Source: CAYJLW01 sp964370965
GTDB taxonomy: Bacteria > Actinomycetota > Acidimicrobiia > UBA2766
NCBI GenBank assembly: GCA_964370965.1
Contig: CAYJLW010000019.1
Coordinates: 1 to 55,873 of the forward strand
DNA: 55,873 nt
Reading direction: 5' to 3'
Below are positions 8,351 through 14,071 of the stretch, one piece after another (positions within the stretch are counted from its first letter, which is position 1; the number at the start of each line of letters is the position of its first letter). A program made the translations under genes and the position numbers. A model generated the notes under the pieces. It was not told the origin of the DNA, made no database searches, and worked only from the letters and a program-made list of their open reading frames with translations.

Positions 8351-9019
8351 ATGGCGTCCGCTCCGGGAGCGCGGGCCGCCGCCGTCCGGGCCCTCGCCCT
8401 GGTGGGGGCGGCGGGCCCCGTCCTCTACGTCGGGTTCGTGACCGCGCTCGGGTTCATGTGGGACGGCTACGACCCGGTCCGTGACACCCAGAGCGCCCTC
8501 GGTGCCACCGACTCGCCCTACCGGACGCTCATGAACGTGGCCGGGTTCATGGGCCTCGGCGCCGTCATCCTGGCTTTCGCCGGCGCCTACCACCTCGTGC
8601 TGCGCCCGAGCCCGGCCGGGGCGGTCGCCGCCGGGCTCCTTGTCGTAGCGGGCGTGGGGATGGTCGTGGTGGGCTTCTTCCCCTGCGACCCCGGCTGCGT
8701 GGACCTCACCCGCACCGGCCGGCTGCACTCGATCTTCAGCATGCCGGGGGCGATCGGCGTGCCGGTGGCGGCGATGCTCTCCGCCCTCGCCTTCCGCTCC
8801 GACGGCCGCTTCCCCACCGCCTGGCGGGCCGTGTCGTTCTGGCTCGGTCTCGTCACCCTCGCCTCGGGCCCGGTCGTCGCCCTCGGTCTCCTGGAGGACG
8901 CCGACGGCCTCCTCCAGCGCGCCGGCATGTGGCCGCCGCTCCTCTGGATCGCCGCCGTCTCGGTCAAGCTGCACCGCCTCGCCGGGGCGGGCGCCGACGG
9001 GGAGGCAAGGGGCTCGTGA
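8351..9019 (+). CDS. DUF998 membrane protein
   Basis: 222 residues with about six membrane segments (near 15-35, 62-82, 88-110, 135-155, 165-185, 195-212). The pattern RDTQSALGATDSPYRTLMNVAGF after the first segment and FPCDPGCVDLTRTGRLHSIF in the middle match the DUF998 family, polytopic proteins of unknown function common in Actinomycetota. The two Cys of CDPGC face a loop and could bind metal or form a disulfide. Starts 11 nt after the C-N hydrolase. Confidence 0.8.
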   Translation: MASAPGARAAAVRALALVGAAGPVLYVGFVTALGFMWDGYDPVRDTQSALGATDSPYRTLMNVAGFMGLGAVILAFAGAYHLVLRPSPAGAVAAGLLVVAGVGMVVVGFFPCDPGCVDLTRTGRLHSIFSMPGAIGVPVAAMLSALAFRSDGRFPTAWRAVSFWLGLVTLASGPVVALGLLEDADGLLQRAGMWPPLLWIAAVSVKLHRLAGAGADGEARGS

Positions 9020-9092
9020 GTCCCCCTGCCTTGAGTCCGACGCAGCCGGAACGAAGCCGCCACCTCCCCGGGGCAATACCAAGACACTGAGA

Positions 9093-9124
9093 TACCGAGC
9101 TATCGCGCTACCGACCTACCAGAC
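9093..9124 (+). promoter_or_regulatory. Four 8-bp phased direct repeats upstream of the CopG antitoxin
   Basis: TACCGAGC, TATCGCGC, TACCGACC and TACCAGAC follow each other without gaps at exactly 8-bp spacing; one more TACC lies in phase at 9077. A -10-like TATGCT (9128-9133) starts just after. Ribbon-helix-helix antitoxins of the CopG/ParD type bind short phased repeats of this kind over their own promoter, so this is a likely autoregulatory operator for the gene at 9158. Confidence 0.5.
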
Positions 9125-9157
9125 CACTATGCTTGCCCAGGGTGAATGGAGGGCACG

Positions 9158-9373
9158 ATGGAGAACAAGGCAATGACGCTGCGCCTCCCCGAGGAGACGG
9201 CAGAGGAGCTGGCGAAGGTGGCCGCGGTCGACGGTGTGTCTGTTTCCGAGGCGATTCGCGAGGCGATCGACCGCCACATCTCGGTGCGGGCCGCGGACAA
9301 GGAGTTCCGAGCTCGGCTGGACGCCTCTATCGAGCGGAACCAGCGGATCCTCGATCGGCTGTCGAAGGCCTGA
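9158..9373 (+). CDS. CopG/ribbon-helix-helix antitoxin
   Basis: 71 residues. The first 45 form a ribbon-helix-helix DNA-binding domain (MTLRLPEETAEELAKVAA then SVSEAIREAIDRHI, the beta strand and two helices), and the remainder is a helical toxin-binding tail (ARLDASIERNQRILDRL). ATG at 9158 has GGAGGG six bases upstream; the ATG four codons earlier does not. The next gene, 7 nt downstream, is a broken doc toxin, so this antitoxin is now an orphan. Phased 8-bp repeats upstream suggest autorepression. Confidence 0.85.
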   Translation: MENKAMTLRLPEETAEELAKVAAVDGVSVSEAIREAIDRHISVRAADKEFRARLDASIERNQRILDRLSKA

Positions 9374-9380
9374 GCAGACT

Positions 9381-9642
9381 GTGAGCGTCCAGTACCTCCC
9401 CCTGGGCGACTTCCTCGTGATTGCGTCCAGTGTGCTCGGGATCGAGGCCGACGTACTGGCGAAGGCCACCGATCTCGGGGGTGGCGACTCCGCGCTGAAC
9501 GCTCCGGCTGCCTCGTTCGGCGGCGTCGAGTTCTCCCGACTTCGAGACCAAGGTCGCGGTGCTCGGATACCGACTGGCCCGAAGTCACGCCCTCGACGGA
9601 CGTCACGGAGTCGTCGTCTCCCAAGCAGCTATCACTGCCTGA
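9381..9642 (+). pseudogene. doc: Doc-type (Fic fold) toxin, frameshifted and truncated
   Basis: GTG at 9381 opens a frame reading VQYLPLGDFLVIASSVLGI and LNAPAASFGG, the N-terminal part of death-on-curing toxins. Near 9530 the match moves to the +1 frame: DFETKVAVLGYRLARSHALDG. Intact Doc proteins continue with a Fic motif (H-x-F-x-D-G-N-K-R or the shorter HxxxDGNKR); here it is HALDGRHG and a stop follows about ten codons later, so the NKR nucleotide-binding residues and the whole C-terminal half are missing. Doc AMPylates or phosphorylates EF-Tu; this copy cannot. It follows its CopG antitoxin in the usual order. Confidence 0.7.
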
Positions 9643-9646
9643 TAGC
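9628..9646 (+). promoter_or_regulatory. Perfect inverted repeat and -10 box before the CcdA/PemK pair
   Basis: GCTATCA (9628-9634) and TGATAGC (9640-9646) are perfect reverse complements around CTGCC. The right arm overlaps TAGCAT (9643-9648), a -10-like box whose start point would fall at or next to the ATG at 9655. This is the expected position for an autorepressed toxin-antitoxin promoter and would give a leaderless message. No convincing -35 is visible. Confidence 0.5.
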
Positions 9647-9654
9647 ATGGAGTG

Positions 9655-9864
9655 ATGGCGTCCTCCCGCACCACCTTCACCATCGACGACGAACTGGTAG
9701 CGCGCGCCCGGCAGCTCGGGATCAACATCTCGGCGGCTGCTCGTCAGGGGGTCGCGGAGGCGGTGCGCGCTGCCATGGCGCGGTCGGACCGAGATGCGTA
9801 CCGACGCCATCCCGAACGTCCCGAGTCGTTCTGGGCCGAAGCCGAGGGATGGGGGGAGGAATGA
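9655..9864 (+). CDS. CcdA-type antitoxin
   Basis: 69 residues beginning MASSRTTFTIDDELVARARQ, then LGINISAAARQGVAEAVRAAM, which is the ribbon-helix-helix of CcdA-like antitoxins, followed by an acidic disordered tail with FWAEAEGWGEE that would wrap the toxin. ATG at 9655 is preferred over the GTG one codon earlier. Its stop overlaps the toxin start (ATGA). A perfect inverted repeat lies directly upstream. Confidence 0.8.
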   Translation: MASSRTTFTIDDELVARARQLGINISAAARQGVAEAVRAAMARSDRDAYRRHPERPESFWAEAEGWGEE

Positions 9865-10169
9865 GGCGAGGGGAGGTCTGGCTGGCGCAGGTCGGCCGCA
9901 AGAAGCGACCCGTTCTCGTGCTGACAAGGTCCGAAGTGATCGACGTTCGCGCTCTCGTCGCCGTCGCTGAGGTGACGACGTCGATTCGTGGGCTCGCCGC
10001 CGAGGTCGGCATCGACTATGCCGAGGTCGGACTCGACCGGCCATCGGTCGTCAACTGCGACGGCGTCCACACCGTCCGGAAGCAGTCGCTCACGAACCCG
10101 GTCGGCGAGATCGACGAGACGACCATGCGCCAGGTCTGCTCGGCGCTCAGCTACGCCCTCGGCTGCTGA
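9861..10169 (+). CDS. PemK/MazF-family toxin
   Basis: 102 residues with the PemK/MazF/CcdB fold: the opening MRRGEVWLAQVGRKKRPVLVL, a middle strand pair VAEVTTSIRGLAAEV and the typical NCDGVHTVRKQSL, corresponding to the conserved D-x-V/I-x-T-V-x-K segment. MazF relatives are sequence-specific endoribonucleases, while CcdB poisons gyrase; the sequence favours the ribonuclease branch although the partner is CcdA-like. The start overlaps the antitoxin stop by 4 nt, indicating translational coupling. Confidence 0.85.
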   Translation: MRRGEVWLAQVGRKKRPVLVLTRSEVIDVRALVAVAEVTTSIRGLAAEVGIDYAEVGLDRPSVVNCDGVHTVRKQSLTNPVGEIDETTMRQVCSALSYALGC

Positions 10170-10320
10170 CGCGAGGGGCCGCTGATGGCGAACGTGGACT
10201 CAGCGCAGTAGGCGGGCGAGGGAGGTGCCCCGCTTGGCGCCGGTGGCGCACGGCGCGGACTTGGGCGATCCGAGATCGGCGGGAAGGAGGTCGTCGCCGA
10301 GGCCGTAGCTCGCCGCAGCG

Positions 10321-12180
10321 TCAAGCGGCGACCTCGACGGGCTGGGGCAGGGGCCGCACGCCGGCGGCGAGGAGAGCGGTGAGCGTGGCGTCGAGCTCTG
10401 AGATTGGCGGCACCCAGATCACGACACCGTCGCGTCCCCGGGTGAGCAGCACCCGGTAGGCGTTGCGCAGGATCTGCTCAGGATCCCGCTGTGGTGGTCG
10501 CCGCCGGACGGGTTGGAATGACCAGCCTGTCTCGGTCCAGCGCAGGTCCTCTCCCCAGCAGAGCACCGGCAGGTCCAGTTCGAGGCCTTGGCATTCGAAC
10601 TCCCTCACCGGCTGGTCGAGACGGCAGCACGACCGCTCGTCTGACACCGGGGCGTTGTACCACTTGGCCACGTTCATCCGGCTCGTCGCCATGAAGGTGT
10701 TGTCGACGCCGAGGGGCGGCAAGCACTTGGCGTGTGACGACGCCAGCAGGCCGTAGCGACGGTCGGGTTCGCCTTCGTAGCGAGCCCGGGCGTATGCGCG
10801 GGCTTCTTCGAGGTCGCGCGTGACAAACATCGGGTAGGACTCGTGCTGGATCTGCTCGGCGAGACGGTTCGCCGCCAGAAGGTCGCCGCGCTCGACCACC
10901 AACTCGACCCAGATGTGCAGCCTTTCGGCTCGCCGCGAACGCAGCGACATCGTGAGGTCGAGACGCTCGTGGGCGGTGACGTCGAGGTCGGCGAAGACCG
11001 GCGCGAGCTTCGGAGGGCAATGCACCTGCCAGCGGTGGGTGGCGTGGGGTGGCTGGGCGGCGTGAGCCCACTGGGCCATCCCGCCTTCCTCGCCGACGTA
11101 GATCTCCTGACCGTGGCCGACAAGGCCGACGAGGGCGCTCCATACCGGCATCCGTTCGCCGATCTCGACGAGGAGCTCCGGCTCGGAGCGTTCGACCCCG
11201 CGCTTGGCGAACATGTGGTTGCGGTCCCATGCGCGCTGCGCCTCGTCAAAGACGAGGATGCGTTCCCTAGGCTGGCGGCCGTTGATGCCGTAGGTCCGGA
11301 TGTAGCCGTGCATGTCCTTCACGAAGACCCGGCTGCCCAGGGCGTCCTGTAGGACTGTCACCAGGGGGCCGTTGCCCGAGAGGAACGCCGCCTGCTCGTC
11401 GAGGTCCTCCGAGCCCTCGTAGACGACCCGCAGGCCCACGAGTGTCTTGCCCGACCCGGGCACGCCGGTGAGGAAGACGAGCACCCGGCTCCCCTGCTGG
11501 GCGGCTTCCCGGATGAGGTGCCGAATGAGCTCGACGGTCTGGGGGATCTCAAGGGCGAGTGCCCGCTTCACGTGCGGCAGCGGTTCGTGGCGGAAGATGC
11601 GCTGGGCGGCCTCCACGAGCGCCGGCAACGGTACGTAGGACGCCTGCAGCCACTCGTCGAGATCGATCTCGCCGTCGCTCGCCGCGGCGTAGAGATAGCG
11701 GTGCAGTCCGTCGTGGTCGGTGACGATCGTGCGGTCCACCTGTTCCGTCTCGGCGACGTGGGGAAGGACGAGCAGGGCGTGGGCGGGACGGCCGTGGGAC
11801 GCCTCGTGGTACTCGGCCAGGTCACGGGCGTACGCCTCGACCTGGTCGAGGTGCGCCTGCGACCAGCCCGGCGCCGACTTGAACTCCAAGACGACGACTG
11901 ATCCGCCGGCAAGGACGACGACGTCGGGGCGACGGCCTCCTTCCAAGGGAAGCTCATACTCGAACGCCACACCCCAATCGGCAGCGGCCGGTTCCGCTGT
12001 GAGGCAGGCTTTGAACGTGGCGGTCATCACGCGATGCTCGTCGCGCCAGGCGGCAAGCTGTGTGGACGACGGCGGTCTCGACAGCAGGTTGCGTTGGTGG
12101 GCGACGAGTGAGTTCGTCCACCGCTCGTAGGGTGTCTCGAAGAACTCCCGGACGCTCCCGGCCCAACCCCATCCAGCCAT
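10321..12180 (-). CDS. PD-(D/E)XK nuclease-like + DUF2075 helicase-like protein
   Basis: 619 residues. The N-terminal domain has an apparent PD-(D/E)XK nuclease core: a Glu-containing strand, Asp86 in GGRRPDVVVL and Glu99-x-Lys101 in VVVLEFKSA. The centre is a DUF2075 P-loop domain with Walker A GVPGSGKT (239-246) and DEAQ (312-315, Walker B/motif II). The C-terminal end carries RecA2-like segments: VREFECQGLELDLPVL and YRVLLTRGRDGVVIWVPP. DUF2075 proteins belong to the superfamily-1-like group related to Schlafen helicases. A role in processing foreign or damaged nucleic acid is plausible given the toxin-antitoxin genes on both sides, but it is inference. A 120-aa gene diverges from it 75 nt away. 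Confidence 0.8.
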   Translation of the reverse strand: MAGWGWAGSVREFFETPYERWTNSLVAHQRNLLSRPPSSTQLAAWRDEHRVMTATFKACLTAEPAAADWGVAFEYELPLEGGRRPDVVVLAGGSVVVLEFKSAPGWSQAHLDQVEAYARDLAEYHEASHGRPAHALLVLPHVAETEQVDRTIVTDHDGLHRYLYAAASDGEIDLDEWLQASYVPLPALVEAAQRIFRHEPLPHVKRALALEIPQTVELIRHLIREAAQQGSRVLVFLTGVPGSGKTLVGLRVVYEGSEDLDEQAAFLSGNGPLVTVLQDALGSRVFVKDMHGYIRTYGINGRQPRERILVFDEAQRAWDRNHMFAKRGVERSEPELLVEIGERMPVWSALVGLVGHGQEIYVGEEGGMAQWAHAAQPPHATHRWQVHCPPKLAPVFADLDVTAHERLDLTMSLRSRRAERLHIWVELVVERGDLLAANRLAEQIQHESYPMFVTRDLEEARAYARARYEGEPDRRYGLLASSHAKCLPPLGVDNTFMATSRMNVAKWYNAPVSDERSCCRLDQPVREFECQGLELDLPVLCWGEDLRWTETGWSFQPVRRRPPQRDPEQILRNAYRVLLTRGRDGVVIWVPPISELDATLTALLAAGVRPLPQPVEVAA

Positions 12181-12255
12181 CGGAGCGCCAGCCTAGCCAT
12201 GATTGGGACTCAAGTGTCATCCCTGAGGGGTTCTGAGCCAAGCGGAGGTGCTTGC

Positions 12256-12618
12256 ATGAACACCTGCTTTCGATACATGTACCGTGACCTGCACAACAAC
12301 AAAGCGTATGAGAAGGTGGTGTTCGCCGGGGAGGCCACGGACGCGGACTGGGACACGATCGTCGGCTGCTGTAGGGAGGGTCGGTACTTCGTACCTGAGG
12401 CCGTAGGGCTGCCTCACCCCGGGGAGATGTATGACACGTTCCCCATCGATGGCATGGACCGAGTGTGGTGCGAGCTGTTCGACAACCGCCGCGCCTCGCT
12501 GCAGTCCGTAGCCTGGATGCCTACCGAGCCAGCTGTGGGAGTCGCGGAGTTCGTGCGGCGGTTCCAGGGGGCAGACTGGGCCGCTGCTGAGGTCGCTGCC
12601 CGCCAAGAGGCGCAGTAG
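12256..12618 (+). CDS. Small conserved-type hypothetical protein
   Basis: 120 residues, acidic, soluble, rich in aromatic residues. It begins MNTCFRYMYRDLHNNKAYE, continues with VVFAGEATDADWDTIVGCC and REGRYFVPEAVGLP. From memory, small proteins of this kind (F/Y-R-Y-x-Y-R-D-x-x-N-Y-K start, F-[FI]-P-E-x-V-G-L-P middle) recur next to mobile and defence genes; I know no assigned function. ATG at 12256 is selected by a GGAGG ribosome site. It diverges from the DUF2075 gene and may share its regulatory region. Confidence 0.6.
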   Translation: MNTCFRYMYRDLHNNKAYEKVVFAGEATDADWDTIVGCCREGRYFVPEAVGLPHPGEMYDTFPIDGMDRVWCELFDNRRASLQSVAWMPTEPAVGVAEFVRRFQGADWAAAEVAARQEAQ

Positions 12619-12776
12619 CTGCTCGCGGGTACCTGAGCCTGCGGACGCTCGCCGCTCGCCGAGTCCGGTCCCGCTCGGCTCCGGCGGATCCACTCACGGA
12701 TCGGCCGGAACCGGCAGGGGCCGCTCCCCGCAGCGCCCCGGTCGCCTGCATTGCTTGCTGTATTACACTGCATGAC

Positions 12777-13205
12777 ATGACGACGCGTAGCGAGATGGTG
12801 TCGGTGCGGATGCCTGTCGGGATCCTCCGGCAGCTTGAGACGGCAGCCCGGCGGTCGGGCCAGTCGCGCTCGGCGTTGATCCAGCGTTACGTCGACGAGG
12901 GCCTGCGCTGGGACCGCCACCCGCGGATCACGTTCAAGGAGGGGGTGCCAGGTCGTCGGGCGGCGATCGTGGGCGGCCCGGACGTGTGGGAGTTGATCGC
13001 TCTCCTGGAATCCCTCGAAGCTCGTGGTGACGCGGCCGTCGCCCAAGCGGCGAAGTGGTTTTCCGTGCCGGTCGAGGACGTGCGGGCCGGCCTGGCCTAT
13101 GCCGCCGAGTTCGGTGACGAGATCCGGGAGCGGATCGAGTTGAACGAACAGATCGCCGGCGAGGCCGAGACGGCGTGGCGGGCACAACAGGAGCTGCTCG
13201 CGTGA
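12777..13205 (+). CDS. Ribbon-helix-helix + DUF433-like antitoxin
   Basis: 142 residues. Residues 1-45 are a ribbon-helix-helix (SEMVSVRMPVGILRQLETAA, RSGQSRSALIQRYVDEGL). Residues 50-125 resemble DUF433: HPRITFKEGVPGRRAAIVGGPDVWELIALLE and then FSVPVEDVRAGLAYAAEF, a winged-HTH-like unit often paired with DUF5615 PIN-like proteins. This is a likely antitoxin. A short TGTATTACA palindrome and a -10-like TACACT (12764-12769) lie just before the ATG, with no ribosome site, so the transcript may be leaderless. The partner starts one base after the stop. Confidence 0.8.
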   Translation: MTTRSEMVSVRMPVGILRQLETAARRSGQSRSALIQRYVDEGLRWDRHPRITFKEGVPGRRAAIVGGPDVWELIALLESLEARGDAAVAQAAKWFSVPVEDVRAGLAYAAEFGDEIRERIELNEQIAGEAETAWRAQQELLA

Positions 13206-13206
13206 C

Positions 13207-13587
13207 GTGAGGCTCCTTCTCGACGAGATGTTCCCCCACGACATCGCCACCGCTCTGGTGGAGCGGGGCCGCGACGTCGTGTCGATCCAGCAGGACCGCC
13301 CGGAGTTGCGCCACAGGCCGGATGCCGCCGTCTTCGCCGCGGCTCAGGAAGAGCGCCGTGCCGTCGTGACCGAGAACGCCGCCGACTACCTCGGCATCGC
13401 CGCCGCATACGGGGAGGACGGCAGGGCCCACTGGGGACTGGTGCTCACCTCGAATCGCGCCTTCCCCCGGCACCGGCCCGCCCGGGCGATCAGGCTGGTC
13501 GTCGCCGCCCTCGACGATCTCCTGGCCGTCCATACCCGCACCGAGCGGCCGACCAGCCTGGTCCACTGGCTGCAGCGCACGCGTTAG
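13207..13587 (+). CDS. DUF5615 PIN-like toxin
   Basis: 126 residues with the DUF5615/Mut7-C-like PIN fold: MRLLLDEMFPHDIATALVERG (the first acidic residue pair Asp6-Glu7), DAAVFAAAQEERRAVVTENAADY (a D and an N/D-type motif) and a C-terminal helix. PIN-like enzymes are Mg-dependent RNases; the two clusters of acidic residues are present here, so it may be active. GTG start, one base after the antitoxin stop, strongly suggests one operon. Confidence 0.8.
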   Translation: MRLLLDEMFPHDIATALVERGRDVVSIQQDRPELRHRPDAAVFAAAQEERRAVVTENAADYLGIAAAYGEDGRAHWGLVLTSNRAFPRHRPARAIRLVVAALDDLLAVHTRTERPTSLVHWLQRTR

Positions 13588-13608
13588 GGCGCCCGCCCCG
13601 CCGGGCTG

Positions 13609-13836
13609 TCAGACGGCCGTCGCCTCCACGATCGACGCCGGCCCGAGGGTGGGGACGATGCGGCGCACCTCGAAGCCCGACGCGGCGAGGATGTCGGTGT
13701 ACTCCGAGGCGGTGCGCTCCCGGCCGCCGAGGTTGAGCACGATCATGTTGAAGTCCATCATGAAGCCCGGGTGGGGCGAGCAGTCGTCCGGGAGCAGGGT
13801 CTCGACGACGAGCAGCCGGGCCTGAGCGTCGTCCAC
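13609..13836 (-). pseudogene. O-methyltransferase C-terminal remnant
   Basis: 75 codons reading DDAQARLLVVETLLPDD, then FMMDFNMIVLNLGGRERTASEY and the tail VPTLGPASIVEATA. This is the end of a COMT-like small-molecule O-methyltransferase (last strands and helices of the SAM domain). The normal protein is about 330-350 residues, so three quarters is absent. The reading frame has no methyltransferase match upstream; instead a PIN-domain remnant starts within 30 nt. A GTG at 13836 could start a peptide, but function is unlikely. Confidence 0.65.
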
Positions 13837-13864
13837 GGAGTCGCGGCGACGTGGGGACGCCGTG

Positions 13865-13996
13865 CTACGCGACCCGGACGATGCCGGGGACGGCGTCGAA
13901 GCCTTGGTCGAAGGTCATGATGCGCTCGACGTCGTGGCGCGCTGTCACGGCGACGTGCAGCACGCCCCGTCCCGCCGGCGCCGCCCTCGCCTAGCC
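13865..13996 (-). pseudogene. PIN-domain (VapC-like) toxin C-terminal remnant
   Basis: About 43 codons ending in TAG at 13865-13867. They read LHVAVTARHDVERIMTFDQ and GFDAVPGIVRVA, the final PIN motif of VapC toxins (D/V-A-L-H-V-A ... T-F-D-x-x-F). An in-frame stop at about 13996 marks the broken side, and there is no start codon upstream or matching antitoxin. It is a decayed toxin-antitoxin gene lying head-to-tail with the methyltransferase remnant. Confidence 0.55.
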
Positions 13997-14071
13997 TCCC
14001 CCGCATCTGGCAGGAGGACGTCACCTCGCCCCCGGCGGGCAGGGCCCCTGGCACGGCGGAGAGGGCCATCC

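Noticed and set aside
10170..10320. Minus-strand open stretch ending near 10202 (ASYGLGDDLLPADLG)
   Set aside because: Might be a decayed gene end, but only about 38 codons and no recognised family; not enough to list.
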